Counted from the first letter of the stretch, positions 37,384 through 49,030 are shown. The stretch: 55,797 nt of DNA from Acidimicrobiia bacterium (GCA_020846855.1 JADLDD010000006.1:1-55797), one strand, 5' to 3'. The notes: generated by a model not told the origin, from the letters alone. Program-made: numbers and translations.

Positions 37384-38430
37384 CTACCGGTTGGACGCAC
37401 CGGCCCCGACCGGTGCCGGCAGGTGGAGGAGCAGGCGTTCGAGCAGGAGGTTCTCGACCGGGTTGAGCTCCAGTGCCGCCCGAGCCGTGGCGACGGCCTC
37501 GAGCCCGTCCAGGCTCGCCGCCGGGCTCAGCATCGGCAAGGTCCGGTCGGTGTTGAGCGGCGGGCCCGGAGCGACCAGGACGTCGCGGTAGACGCTCTCC
37601 ACAGCGCTCAGCCCCTCGGCCAGGGCGTCGGCGCGGACCCGGCGGTCCTCGCGCTTGTGGCGACGCGCCAGGCGCCTGCGCATCGCCAGCGCGGTTCGCT
37701 CGGGGTAGCCGGCGCCCTCCAGCTCCGACAACAGCTCGGCCTCCTCGGCCTCGTGGCCGGCCCGGACCCCCGCCGCCGCGGCGTCGAGAGCGGCGCCGAG
37801 CTCGTCGACGAGGAGCAGCACCCGCGCGCCGGTGCCGTCGATGCGGGCGGGCACCCCGGCGAACGCGGCCCGCAACTCCCGCCACGGACCGGCGAGCGCC
37901 CGCGCCCGGTCGATGCGCCCACCGGCGAGGCGGGCGACGAGCTCGGCTTGGGGATCGGGCGCCAGCGCCGCGACGACGGCGTCACGCCCGGGTGCCGGCA
38001 CGTCGATGCGGCGGCAGCGGGACCGGACGGTGTCGAGGAGCTCCTCGGGCGAGCCCGTCACCAGGATCAGGACGGACCGCGGCGGCGGCTCCTCGAGCGT
38101 CTTGAGCAGCGCGTTCGCGGCCTCGGGCCGCATCCGCTCGGCCTCGAACAACAGGAGGACCTTGCGGTCGCCCTCGACGGGGCTCCGGAACGCCTCGGCG
38201 ACCACCCGGTCGCGGATGTCCTCCTGCACGGCGTAGGTGCTCCCCGCCGGCTCGATCTCGACGACGTCGGGGTGCACGCCCCTACCGACCCGGGCCGCGG
38301 CGCCTTCGGGGTCGGGGCCCCCGATCAGTTCGCCGGCCAGCGCGCGGGCGGCGTCCTCGGCCCCCGAGCCGCGGGGGCCGGCCACCAGGTAGGCGTGGAC
38401 GGGGCGGGCGGCGGCCGGAGGTGCCGTCAT
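37384..38430 (-). CDS. holB: DNA polymerase III subunit delta'
   Basis: Clamp-loader subunit; 348 aa. AAA-like N-terminal fold, but the Walker A lysine is missing (GPRGSGAED), as is normal for delta', which does not bind ATP. KVLLLFEAERMRPEAANALLKTLEEPPP is the conserved block with the SRC-like region TVRSRCRRI. The zinc-finger Cys quartet of E. coli delta' is absent. ATG overlaps the tmk stop (ATGA). Confidence 0.88.
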   Translation of the reverse strand: MTAPPAAARPVHAYLVAGPRGSGAEDAARALAGELIGGPDPEGAAARVGRGVHPDVVEIEPAGSTYAVQEDIRDRVVAEAFRSPVEGDRKVLLLFEAERMRPEAANALLKTLEEPPPRSVLILVTGSPEELLDTVRSRCRRIDVPAPGRDAVVAALAPDPQAELVARLAGGRIDRARALAGPWRELRAAFAGVPARIDGTGARVLLLVDELGAALDAAAAGVRAGHEAEEAELLSELEGAGYPERTALAMRRRLARRHKREDRRVRADALAEGLSAVESVYRDVLVAPGPPLNTDRTLPMLSPAASLDGLEAVATARAALELNPVENLLLERLLLHLPAPVGAGASNR

Positions 38431-39065
38431 CCGCCCCCCTCCCCGGCGCCGGAGAGGCGCGTGCCGACCGCACCCCACACGGCCTGCTCCACCTCCTCCG
38501 CGGACCGGTTGCCGTCGACGACCACCCAACCCCGGTCGGCGGCCAAGCGGCGGTAGGCGGCCCGCACCGCGGCATGGAACTCCTCGCCGGCCTTCTCCAT
38601 GCGGTCGGGCTCGCTGGACGCGCGCGCCGCGGCGGTGTCGTCGTCGATGTCGAGGACGAGCACCAGATCGGGCTCGAGGCCGCGGGTGGCCCACCGGCTG
38701 AGCGCCTCCACCGCGTCGACGCCGAGCCGGCGGGCCACGCCCTGGTAGACGAGCGAGGACGGCACATAACGGTCGCAGACGACGTCGGCCCCGGCGTCGA
38801 GCGCGGGGCGGATCACCTCGGTCGTGTGCTGGGCCCGGTCGGCCGCCATCAGGAGCGCCTCGGCGCGCTCGTCGACCGGCCCTCGATCGTTGCCGAGGAC
38901 CACGGCGCGGACCGCGGCCCCGAGCATCGTGCTCCCGGGCTCGAAGGTCTCGACCACCGTCCGGCCGGCGCCCCGGAGGCGCTCCGCGAGCCGGCGCGCC
39001 TGCGTGCTCTTGCCGGAGGCGTCGGCACCCTCGACGACCACGAACACCCCGCGGATCCCGGTCAC
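38427..39065 (-). CDS. tmk: Thymidylate kinase
   Basis: Phosphorylates dTMP to dTDP; 212 aa. P-loop EGADASGKST (12-21), the DR(Y) motif as CDRYVPSSLVYQG, a lid region with Arg residues, and LVLVLDIDDDTAAAR. The GTG start overlaps the MFS transporter stop (GTGA), and its stop overlaps holB, so the three are translated in series. It is not fused to the transporter. Confidence 0.94.
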   Translation of the reverse strand: MTGIRGVFVVVEGADASGKSTQARRLAERLRGAGRTVVETFEPGSTMLGAAVRAVVLGNDRGPVDERAEALLMAADRAQHTTEVIRPALDAGADVVCDRYVPSSLVYQGVARRLGVDAVEALSRWATRGLEPDLVLVLDIDDDTAAARASSEPDRMEKAGEEFHAAVRAAYRRLAADRGWVVVDGNRSAEEVEQAVWGAVGTRLSGAGEGGG

Positions 39066-40444
39066 GTCCCCGCACCCCCGGGAGAAGGCTTCATGGCGCG
39101 GCGGACCTGCCGGTGTGCGACGAGCCCCGAGAGGGTCGTGACGAGGCCCCCGCCCCAGAGGGCGAGCCGGACCCCGGGAAGGCCGTAGGCGAAGTCGCCC
39201 AGCGAGACCGAGCGGTCCACCAGCACCAGCTTCGAGATCCAGTTGAAGAGGTCGGCGAAGAGCGGCGACACGGTGAGCGAGACGAGCAGGCACACCCGCA
39301 CCACCGTGTTCAGGGTGGCGAAGGTCCGGCCCCGGATCTCGTCGGCGACGCGCTCCTGCATGATCGTGAACCCGGTCACGTACCCGGTGCCGGCACAGGC
39401 GCCGAGGACCACCACCAGCAGCGCCGCGACCCACACCACGGAGAAGGACGCGGCGGCGACGATCGCCAGGCCGGAGCTCACCACCGACACCGAGAACGCC
39501 GACTCGCGCGGTATCCGCTTCTGGAGGGCCAGGAACGACGTGACCCCGGCCGCGGCGCCGACGCCGAGAGACGTCATCAGGACCCCGAACTGCGTCGCGC
39601 TGCCGAGGACCTCGGACGCGAACACCGGCCCGAGCGGGATCATCGCCCCAGCCCCGAACAGGCCCCCGCCCAGGCCGAGCATCACGGCGCTGACCATCCT
39701 CTCGGACCGGATGAACCGGAGGCCCTCGGCGACCTCCCGCAGGGTCTGGGTCCAGTCGATCCTCCTGCCCTCGTGCCGGGCCTCGTGGCGGATGGGCAGG
39801 CGCAGGACCATGAACGCCGAGAACACGTAGGTACCGGCGTCGGCCCACAGGGCCAGGACCTCCTTGTCGACCCGGAGCGAGGAGAACTGGTTGAAGTGCC
39901 CGATCCAGGTCGCGAGGACGGCCAGGCCGGAGAACACGACACCCCCGAGGGGGAACGTCCCGTACGACGCCACCATCGACAGGGAGTTGGCGGAGGCGAG
40001 CTGCTCGTCGTTCACGAGGTTCGGCAGCGAGGCGTCCTTGGCCGATCCCCACAGCAGGGTGAGGACCTCGGTGACGAACGAGATGGCGACGAGCATCGCC
40101 AGGTTGGGGAAGAACGGCAGGAGCGCGTAGAGCCCGGCGCGCCCGACGTCGGCGACCACCATCACCCGGCGCCGGTCGAACCGGTCGATGACCACGCCGC
40201 CGACGGTGGCGAGGAAGAAGCCCGGAAGCAGCTTGGCGACCATCACGAGGCTGACGGCGCTGGCCGAGTTGTTCGACACGCGCGACGCGATGGCGAGGAT
40301 CGCGAACAGGCCGACCCAGTCCCCCAGGCTGGAGAACACCTGGGCCAGCCAGAGCCGGAAGTACGCGCGGGTGCCGAACACCCGCCAGGGCTTCGGGGGG
40401 GCGGCGCGCCCGGACGGTGGGGGTATGAAGGGGGCGTCGCTCAC
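39062..40444 (-). CDS. Major facilitator superfamily transporter
   Basis: 460 aa with 10-12 hydrophobic segments. The loop between helices 2 and 3 is GGVVIDRFDRRRV (the GxxxDxxxRR MFS signature), and the central cytoplasmic loop is basic. It resembles the MFS_3/enterobactin-exporter-like group, often annotated as efflux. The substrate is unknown. It lies between topA and tmk on the same strand, overlapping tmk. A TAGGCT hexamer made partly from the topA TAG stop lies 9 nt before the GTG. Confidence 0.83.
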   Translation of the reverse strand: MSDAPFIPPPSGRAAPPKPWRVFGTRAYFRLWLAQVFSSLGDWVGLFAILAIASRVSNNSASAVSLVMVAKLLPGFFLATVGGVVIDRFDRRRVMVVADVGRAGLYALLPFFPNLAMLVAISFVTEVLTLLWGSAKDASLPNLVNDEQLASANSLSMVASYGTFPLGGVVFSGLAVLATWIGHFNQFSSLRVDKEVLALWADAGTYVFSAFMVLRLPIRHEARHEGRRIDWTQTLREVAEGLRFIRSERMVSAVMLGLGGGLFGAGAMIPLGPVFASEVLGSATQFGVLMTSLGVGAAAGVTSFLALQKRIPRESAFSVSVVSSGLAIVAAASFSVVWVAALLVVVLGACAGTGYVTGFTIMQERVADEIRGRTFATLNTVVRVCLLVSLTVSPLFADLFNWISKLVLVDRSVSLGDFAYGLPGVRLALWGGGLVTTLSGLVAHRQVRRAMKPSPGGAGT

Positions 40445-40453
40445 GCGGGGGCC

Positions 40454-40459
40454 AGCCTA
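40454..40459 (-). promoter_or_regulatory. -10 element for MFS transporter-tmk-holB
   Basis: Minus-strand TAGGCT, 9 nt before the GTG; its TAG is the stop codon of topA. Confidence 0.35.
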
Positions 40460-43201
40460 GGTGGCGGCCGGACCGGTCCCCTTGGTCCCGCTCCCCTTCG
40501 CCGCCTTCTCCACACCGGCGGCCTTCTTGACCGTCTTCTTCGCCCCGGCGGCCTTCTTGACCGTCTTCTTCGCCCCGGTGGCCTTCCTCGCACCCTGGGT
40601 CTTCTTCGCCGCCTTCCGGGCCGGCTTTTTGGCGGCGCGCCTCGGCTTGGCCGGACCGCGCGCGGCGCGCTCGCGCAGCAGCCCGACGGCCTCGTCGAGC
40701 GTGAGGGCCGACGGGTCGGCACCGCGGGGGACGGTGGCGTTGGTGGTGCCGTCGGTGACGTAGGGCCCGTAGCGGCCGTCGAGGACGCGGATCGGCGCAC
40801 CCGACTCCGGGTCGGGGCCGAGTTCGGCCAGCGGCGGCTTGGGCGCACCCCGACCCCGCCGGACCTTCGGCTGGGCGAAGATCGCCTCGGCCTGCTGGAG
40901 CGTGACGGAGAAGATCTGGTCCTCGCTCTCGAGGCTGCGGCTGTCGGTGCCCTTCTTCACATAGGGCCCGTAGCGACCGTTCTGGGCGGTGATCTCGTTG
41001 CCCTCGGCGTCGACACCGACGAGGCGCGGGAGCGAGAGCAGCCGGAGGGCGTCGTCGAGCGTGACGGTCTCGGCGTCCATCGACGCGAACAGCGACGCCC
41101 GCGGGGGCTTGGTCTTGGAGCCCTCGACGATCTCGCCGAGCTGCACGTACGGCCCGAAGCGGCCGTCGTGGACCGTCACCGTCTTCCCGGTGTCGGGGTC
41201 CGCGCCGAGGACGCGCGGGCCGCGAGCCTGACGGGCGAACAGCTCCTCGACGAGGGCGAGGGTGAACTCGTCGGGAGCGACGTCGTCGGGGACCGACGCC
41301 CGGTCCTCGCCGCGCTCCAGGAACGGGCCGAAGCGCCCGACGCGGAGCGTCACCCCGGCCGCATCGAGGTCGGGACCGAGCGCGACCCGGTTCACGACCC
41401 GGGCGTCGATCGACTCGAGCCGCGTCTCGGACACCAGCTCGCGCAGGCCCTCGGTCCCGTTGCCGAAGTAGAACGCGTGGAGCCACTTCTCCATCTCGGC
41501 CCGGCCGTTGGCGACCTCGTCGAGCACCTCCTCCATGGCCGCGGTGAACCCGTAGTCGACGAGGTGGGAGAAGTGGCGTTCCAGGAGCTGGACCTTCGCG
41601 AACCCGGTCCACGAGGGCACGAGCGCGGTGCCCTTCTTCCAGAGGTAGCCCCGGTCCTTGGTGATCTTGTCGACGATCGCCGCGTAGGTCGACGGCCGGC
41701 CGATGCCGCGCTTCTCCAGCTCGCCGATGAGGGTGGCCTCGGTGTACCGGGCCGGGGGCCTGGTCTCGTGGGGCGAGGCGCCGAGGTCACGGCACTCCAC
41801 GGCGCCGCCCTCCGACACCGAGGGCAGCGTGAGCTCCTGCTCGTCGGACCGCCCGTCGGCGGCCGGGTCGTCGTCGGATCCCTCGACGTAGGCCTTGCGG
41901 AACCCGAGGAACTCGTACACCTTGCCGCTGGCGCTGAAGACCGCCTGCTCGCCCTCCGTCGAGGAGGCGGTGAGGCGCAGGGTTACGCGGCGGGCCCGGG
42001 CGTCGACCATCTGTGAGGCGACGGCCCGGATCCAGACCAGCTCGTAGAGGGCCCGCTCGTCGGAGTCGAGGTCGGCCGCCACCACTTCGGGGGCCCGGAA
42101 CACGTCGCCGGCGGGGCGGATCGCCTCGTGCGCCTCCTGGGCGTTCTTGACCTTGCTCGCGTACCGGCGCGGAGCGGGGGGCAGGTAGTCGTCGCCGTAG
42201 CGCTCCCGGATAAGGGCCCGCGCCGCCCGCTCGGCCGTCTCGGAGAGGCTGGTGGAGTCGGTGCGGTGGTACGTGATGAACCCGCGCTCGTAGAGGCGCT
42301 GCGCCACCGACATCGTGCGCGCCGAGGAGAAGCGCAGCTTGCGGCTCGCCTCCTGCTGCATCGTGGTGGTGATGAACGGCGCCTTCGGGTGCTCCGTGAA
42401 GCGCTTCGACTCCACCGACGCGACGGAGAACGGCTGCTCCCTGAGACGCCCGGCCAGGGCCGTGGCGGCCGCTTCGTCGAGGACCACCACGTCGGCTCCC
42501 TCGGCCAGGCGGCCGGTGGCGGCATCGAAGTCGCCGCCCCGGGCCAGGCGTCGCCCGTCGAGCTCCACCAGGGCGGCCGGGAACTCGACCCCCGTCGCCG
42601 CGAAGCGCCCTTCCAGGTCCCAGTACGACGCCCGCCTGAAGGCCATGCGCTCCCGCTCGCGCTCCACCACCAGGCGCGTGGCGACGCTCTGGACGCGGCC
42701 CGCCGAGCTCGCCCCGCTGACCCGGCGCCACAGCACCCGCGACACCTCGTAGCCCACCAGGCGGTCGAGGACGCGGCGGCCCGCGGCGGCCTCGACCAGG
42801 CGCATGTCGATCTGGCGGGGATGCTCCAGCGCCGCCTCGACCGCCGCGCTGGTGATCTCGTGGAACCCGATGCGCTTCACCGGCACCGAGGCCTTGGGGG
42901 AGAGGACCTCGAGCACGTGCCAGGCGATCGACTCGCCCTCGCGGTCCTCGTCGGTGGCGAGGTAGAGCTCGCTGGCGTCGCGCAGGGCTCGCCTCAGCTC
43001 CGCCACCGCCTGCTTCTTACCGGGCGGCACGACCCAGTCGCACTCGAAGTGGTCGTCGACGCGGACGCCCAGGCCCTCCCTCATCTCGGGGAGGTCGCGG
43101 ATGTTCCCGACGCTCGCCTTGACCACGAAGTCGCCGCCCAGGAAGCGGCTGATGGTCTTGGCCTTGGCGGGCGACTCGACTACTACGAGGGGCTTGGGCA
43201 T
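40457..43201 (-). CDS. topA: DNA topoisomerase I
   Basis: Type IA topoisomerase that relaxes negative supercoils; 914 aa. TOPRIM domain with E9 and the DEDREGE motif (84-90); catalytic Y311 in FITYHRTDS; helix-hairpin core complete; then TopoI C-repeats with GRFGPYV/GRYGPYV instead of zinc fingers, typical of actinobacteria. A Lys/Ala tail (last about 60 residues) would give processivity by DNA contact. ATG 43201; AGGAGG lies 13 nt upstream, an unusually long spacing. TTGACA is present further upstream but no good -10 was found. Confidence 0.95.
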   Translation of the reverse strand: MPKPLVVVESPAKAKTISRFLGGDFVVKASVGNIRDLPEMREGLGVRVDDHFECDWVVPPGKKQAVAELRRALRDASELYLATDEDREGESIAWHVLEVLSPKASVPVKRIGFHEITSAAVEAALEHPRQIDMRLVEAAAGRRVLDRLVGYEVSRVLWRRVSGASSAGRVQSVATRLVVERERERMAFRRASYWDLEGRFAATGVEFPAALVELDGRRLARGGDFDAATGRLAEGADVVVLDEAAATALAGRLREQPFSVASVESKRFTEHPKAPFITTTMQQEASRKLRFSSARTMSVAQRLYERGFITYHRTDSTSLSETAERAARALIRERYGDDYLPPAPRRYASKVKNAQEAHEAIRPAGDVFRAPEVVAADLDSDERALYELVWIRAVASQMVDARARRVTLRLTASSTEGEQAVFSASGKVYEFLGFRKAYVEGSDDDPAADGRSDEQELTLPSVSEGGAVECRDLGASPHETRPPARYTEATLIGELEKRGIGRPSTYAAIVDKITKDRGYLWKKGTALVPSWTGFAKVQLLERHFSHLVDYGFTAAMEEVLDEVANGRAEMEKWLHAFYFGNGTEGLRELVSETRLESIDARVVNRVALGPDLDAAGVTLRVGRFGPFLERGEDRASVPDDVAPDEFTLALVEELFARQARGPRVLGADPDTGKTVTVHDGRFGPYVQLGEIVEGSKTKPPRASLFASMDAETVTLDDALRLLSLPRLVGVDAEGNEITAQNGRYGPYVKKGTDSRSLESEDQIFSVTLQQAEAIFAQPKVRRGRGAPKPPLAELGPDPESGAPIRVLDGRYGPYVTDGTTNATVPRGADPSALTLDEAVGLLRERAARGPAKPRRAAKKPARKAAKKTQGARKATGAKKTVKKAAGAKKTVKKAAGVEKAAKGSGTKGTGPAAT
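40521..40580 (-). repeat. 30-bp tandem repeat inside topA
   Basis: Two 30-bp copies (40521-40550 and 40551-40580, one mismatch) encode the repeated KKTVKKAAGA block of the basic TopA tail. In-frame, so copy number can change tail length without breaking the gene. Confidence 0.85.
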
Positions 43202-43340
43202 GGCTATCGATGTTCCTCCTGCGGGCCGGGGCCCTGTCAAGCCGGGCCGCGGCGCCGGACGGCGTGCCGCGTCCGCCGGCGCGCCCTCGACCGGGACCGG
43301 AGGATGGCAGGTGCGAGACGGCTCACGGCGAAGCGGCGTC

Positions 43341-43346
43341 TATCCT
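43341..43346 (+). promoter_or_regulatory. -10 element for leaderless dedA
   Basis: TATCCT, 8 nt before the ATG at 43355. The remainder of the 153-bp topA-dedA gap has GC-rich partial repeats and the topA ribosome binding site; no gene is seen. Confidence 0.45.
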
Positions 43347-43354
43347 CGGCCCGC

Positions 43355-44095
43355 ATGCCCTCCGCCGTCCTCTACGCGTCCGCGCCGCTCGTCGCCGCGC
43401 TCGACTTCCTGAATCCCGAGAAGATCCTCCAGTGGCTCGGTCCGTTCGCGACGATCGGGCTGTTCCTCATCATCTTCGCCGAGTCCGGCCTGCTGTTCGG
43501 GTTCTTCCTGCCCGGCGACTCACTGCTGTTCGCCGCCGGGCTCTTCGCGGTCCGGGGCGAGTACCTGGCGCCCCTGCCCGTGATCCTCGTCGGGTGCTTC
43601 GTGGCGGCCGTCGCCGGCGACCAGGTGGGCTACCTGTTCGGCAAGAAGGTCGGGCCGGCCCTCTTCAGCCGCCCCGACTCCCGGTTCTTCCGCCAGGACC
43701 ACGTGAAGCGCGCCCACGACTTCTTCGAGCACCACGGGGCCAAGACCATCCTCCTGGCCCGCTTCGTGCCGGTGGTCCGGACCTTCGCCCCGATCCTGGC
43801 CGGGGTTGGGGAGATGCCCTACCGCACCTTCGTCAGCTACAACGTGATCGGGGGCCTGCTCTGGGCCGTCGGGATCACGACCCTCGGGGCCACCCTCGGG
43901 CACCTGATCGGCCCCGACAAGATCGACAAGTACCTCCTGCCGATCATCTTCCTCATCGTGCTGCTGTCGGTGGTCCCGGCGATCTTCGAGGTACGCCGGC
44001 ACCGTCGGGCCGCCGCCGGTCCGCCCGTCGGGCCGCTCCCGGGGTCCGTGGCGGAACAGGTCGCCGCCGACCTGCGCGACACCGTCGACGACTGA
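43355..44095 (+). CDS. DedA family membrane protein (SNARE-associated/VTT)
   Basis: 246 aa, 5-6 hydrophobic segments. DedA hallmarks are E-S-G-L-L-F-G-F-F-L-P-G-D (about 43-55), FFRQDHVKRAHDFFEHHGAKTILLARFVPVVRTFAPILAG (reentrant loop with the conserved Arg residues) and GGLLWAVG. DedA proteins are implicated in undecaprenyl-phosphate or phospholipid flipping and membrane potential. Convergent with hppA. The C-terminal 25 residues are hydrophilic. Confidence 0.9.
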   Translation: MPSAVLYASAPLVAALDFLNPEKILQWLGPFATIGLFLIIFAESGLLFGFFLPGDSLLFAAGLFAVRGEYLAPLPVILVGCFVAAVAGDQVGYLFGKKVGPALFSRPDSRFFRQDHVKRAHDFFEHHGAKTILLARFVPVVRTFAPILAGVGEMPYRTFVSYNVIGGLLWAVGITTLGATLGHLIGPDKIDKYLLPIIFLIVLLSVVPAIFEVRRHRRAAAGPPVGPLPGSVAEQVAADLRDTVDD

Positions 44096-44120
44096 GCGGA
44101 CGACCGAGCGGACGGCTGGA

Positions 44121-44165
44121 CGCCGGCTGAGCCCGGCGCCACCCGACACCGGCCCCGAGCGGGGC
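44121..44165. terminator. Hairpin pair between dedA and hppA
   Basis: Two GC hairpins, CGCCGG/CCGGCG with a 6-nt loop (44121-44138) and GCCCC/GGGGC with a 4-nt loop (44152-44165), occupy the gap between the convergent stops. There is no U-tract on either side, so termination is inferred from position and stem strength. Confidence 0.45.
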
Positions 44166-44172
44166 TAGGCGG

Positions 44173-46530
<2,358 letters not shown>

Positions 46531-46569
46531 TGCGCTGGGGGCTCCTTGGGGGACGGGGCTGGGGGGTGG

Positions 46570-46598
46570 CCCGGGCGCCGCGCGCGGCGGTACCCGGG
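46570..46598 (-). other. Stem-loop in the hppA leader
   Basis: CCCGGG (46593-46598) and CCCGGG (46570-46575) pair; inside lies CGCCG/CGGCG with loop CGCG. It sits in a leader of about 117 nt between the promoter and the ribosome binding site. No known riboswitch core recognised. Confidence 0.5.
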
Positions 46599-46654
46599 CG
46601 TGGAGAGACGACGTGCTGCGCACAGGGGGCGCGGCGCACGCTCGTGGACCGGGA

Positions 46655-46684
46655 ACGGTAGGGCCCTGGTCACAGGGGTGTCAA
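46655..46684 (-). promoter_or_regulatory. Promoter of hppA
   Basis: Minus-strand consensus TTGACA (46684-46679), 18-nt spacer, TACCGT (46660-46655). It is the best complete -35/-10 pair in the window. The -35 overlaps the stop codon of the OB-fold gene. Confidence 0.65.
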
Positions 46685-47070
46685 TCCGTGGCGTGGCTGT
46701 CGGGGAGCAGCTCCACGACCGGGTTGAGGATGGCCAGGTAGCCCCGCTGCGCGGAGACGGTGCCCGCGGCGATCAACTCGCGCCCCAGGCCCAGACCGGC
46801 CACCTGGCGGCGACCGAGGAAGACGAGCAGGAGACCGCCGGTCTCGTCGGCGACGACGCACTCCAGGGTCGCCACGTCCGCCCACGGCCGGACCCGCATC
46901 GAGCGGACCTTCCCCCTGATCCGCGCCTCCTCGCGCCAGCGCACCTCGCCGATCGGACGGGTCGGTCCCGGCGAGGGCTGGGCCGCCCGGCGCCGGGCCG
47001 GCGGGGTGCGGCGCCTCGACGGTCGGCGGATCACCGCGCTCCGCTCGCCGTCACCGAGGGGCCCCGGCAT
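46681..47070 (-). CDS. OB-fold nucleic-acid-binding domain protein
   Basis: 129 aa. A basic, Arg/Pro-rich N-terminus (about 10-40), then an OB-fold (about 45-115) with GKVRSMRVRPWADVATLECVVADETGGLLLVFLGRRQ, resembling the RecG wedge-like domain of small actinobacterial proteins such as Rv2694c (from memory). The nucleic-acid target is unknown. ATG 47070 overlaps the potassium transporter gene by 20 bases; GTG 47034 is an alternative that avoids the overlap. Confidence 0.75.
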   Translation of the reverse strand: MPGPLGDGERSAVIRRPSRRRTPPARRRAAQPSPGPTRPIGEVRWREEARIRGKVRSMRVRPWADVATLECVVADETGGLLLVFLGRRQVAGLGLGRELIAAGTVSAQRGYLAILNPVVELLPDSHATD

Positions 47071-49030
47071 GCACCCGGCCGGGCGAACCCATCGTGAAGG
47101 GCACGGTGGTCACGTTGGCGTGCTCGAGGCGCCCGACCGCCTCGGCGATCTCGTCGGCCGTGTTGTCGTGGAGGAAGCGGTGCCAGAAGCGGCGGTAGTT
47201 GCGGTGCGGTAACAGGACGCTCACCTCCGTGTCGCCGCCGCTCAACTCCGCCGCCACCACCTCGAGGGCACCCCTCGGCACCCGCCGGTCGGGGCAGTCG
47301 ACGATCTCGAGTGGCACCCGCGAGAGCCCGAGGCGGACCCACTCCCGGGCGAGGCGGTCGGCGGCCGTGCGGTCCCACGCGATGTGGACGGCCCGCATCT
47401 CGTCGGCCATCAGCGCCCGGGCGTACTGGATCGCCCGGGCCGTGGCGCGGTCGAGGCGCTCCACGAACACGAGCACCACGTGCCGGCGAAGGATCGGATC
47501 CGCGACCGCGGCCTCGGCGTCGCGCTCGAGGAGCGCGTCGTCACGGGCGTACTGGCGGTTCAGGCGGACGAGCACCACGACGAAGACGGGGATCAGGACG
47601 ATGACGATCCAGGCCCCCTCCCGGAACTTCGCGGCCGCGAAGATCACGTCGACCACCGCGGAGAGCACCGCGCCCACGCCGTTGACGGCCAGGCCCCACC
47701 GCCAGCCCGGCTCCCGGCGCGTGATGTGGTGCTTGGCCATCCCGGCCTGCGACAGCGTGAAGGATGTGAAGACGCCGATCGCGTACAGGGGGATGAGGCG
47801 GGCCACGCTCGCGCCCGTCACGACGACGAGCACCGCCGCCACGGCGGCCAGGGCGAGGATGCCGTTGGAGAACACGAGTCGGTGTCCGCGGCGCCGTAGC
47901 TGGCGCGGCAGGAAGTTGTCGTCGGCCGCGAACGACGCCAGCCGTGGGAAGTCGGCGAAGCTCGTGTTGGTGGCCATCACGAGGATCAGCATGGTGGCGG
48001 CCTGGAGCATGAAGAAGCCGGTGTGCCCGAGCATCGACTCGCCGAAGACCTGCTTGCCGATCTGCGAGATGACCGTGGGGGTGCCGTCCTCGTAGGGCAC
48101 GGCGTGGACACGGGTCGACAGCACCGACAGGCCCAGGAACGCGGTGCCGAGCGTCATCCCCATCAGGACCAGGGCCCGGCGGGCGTTCTTCCACTCGACC
48201 TTGCGGAAGGCGGTCACGCCGTTGGAGATCGCCTCGACCCCGGTCATGGCCGAACCGCCAGACGCGAAGGCGTGCAGGAACACCACCAGCCCGGCCCCCA
48301 GGAACAGGCCGCCGCCCTCGGATCCGGCGTCGATCATCCCCTTCTGGTGGATCGACTGCGGGTGCAGCCCCCCGGTGATCATCTTGAACAGCCCGACGGC
48401 GATCACCACGGCCATCATCACCATGAAGAAGTAGGTGGGGACCGAGAAGACCTTCCCCGACTCCCTTACGCCCTTGAGGTTCCCGAAGGCCACCAGGACG
48501 ATGAAGAACAGGGCCAGCGGCAGCAACCACGGCGCGAAGGCGGGGAAGGCGGAGGCGAGAGCCGCCGCGCCGGCCGACGCCGACACCGCGACGGTGAGCA
48601 CGTAGTCGATCAGCAACGACACGCCGGCCACGAGGGCGGGGACCATCCCGAAGTTGTCGCGGGTCACCATGTAGGCCCCGCCGGCCGTCGGGTACTCCTT
48701 GATCGTCTGCCGGTACGAGAGGATCAGGAAGAAGAGGACGACCAGCATCATCCCGGTGGCCGGCACCACCAGGCTGAACGCCGCCAGACCCACCACGGGC
48801 ACCAAGACCCGCAGGATCTCCTCCGTGGCGTACGCCGACGAGGAGATGCAGTCGGACGAGAAGACGGCCAGCCCGGTGGGGATCCCGAGGCGTTCGTTCT
48901 CGAGCTGGTCGGTGTCGAGGGGCGGACCGAGGACCCGGTTCTTGACGCGGTAGCCGAGGGTCTCGGGCACGTCGACCGCGCCCGTCGGCGGCAGTGGCCC
49001 CGGCGCGGTGTCGGGACGGAGCGTCGGCAT
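47051..49030 (-). CDS. KimA-like potassium importer (APC superfamily with C-terminal Usp-like domain)
   Basis: 659 aa. About 12 membrane helices (about 55-480) with FSSDCISSSAYATEEIL, LSYRQTIKEYPTAGGAYMV and SLLIDYVLTVAVSASAGAAAL, closely matching Bacillus KimA/YdaO. A cytosolic domain of about 150 residues at the C-terminus contains VLVFVERLDRATARAIQYA, like universal stress proteins. KimA is a proton-coupled K+ importer inhibited by c-di-AMP. Divergent from two trkA genes, which supports potassium transport rather than amino acid uptake. ATG 49030 is 93 bp from trkA; no clear ribosome binding site. Confidence 0.8.
   Translation of the reverse strand: MPTLRPDTAPGPLPPTGAVDVPETLGYRVKNRVLGPPLDTDQLENERLGIPTGLAVFSSDCISSSAYATEEILRVLVPVVGLAAFSLVVPATGMMLVVLFFLILSYRQTIKEYPTAGGAYMVTRDNFGMVPALVAGVSLLIDYVLTVAVSASAGAAALASAFPAFAPWLLPLALFFIVLVAFGNLKGVRESGKVFSVPTYFFMVMMAVVIAVGLFKMITGGLHPQSIHQKGMIDAGSEGGGLFLGAGLVVFLHAFASGGSAMTGVEAISNGVTAFRKVEWKNARRALVLMGMTLGTAFLGLSVLSTRVHAVPYEDGTPTVISQIGKQVFGESMLGHTGFFMLQAATMLILVMATNTSFADFPRLASFAADDNFLPRQLRRRGHRLVFSNGILALAAVAAVLVVVTGASVARLIPLYAIGVFTSFTLSQAGMAKHHITRREPGWRWGLAVNGVGAVLSAVVDVIFAAAKFREGAWIVIVLIPVFVVVLVRLNRQYARDDALLERDAEAAVADPILRRHVVLVFVERLDRATARAIQYARALMADEMRAVHIAWDRTAADRLAREWVRLGLSRVPLEIVDCPDRRVPRGALEVVAAELSGGDTEVSVLLPHRNYRRFWHRFLHDNTADEIAEAVGRLEHANVTTVPFTMGSPGRVHAGAPR

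Noticed and set aside
37384-38430. holB as a degraded gene because Walker A lacks Lys
   Set aside because: Delta' subunits normally lack a working ATP site, and the frame is complete.
38427-41612. A 1061-codon open frame that reads through tmk and antisense-like through MFS and topA
   Set aside because: High GC content opens long frames. Only the last 213 codons (tmk) match a protein family; the rest is a frame shadow with Arg/Pro-rich low-complexity translation.
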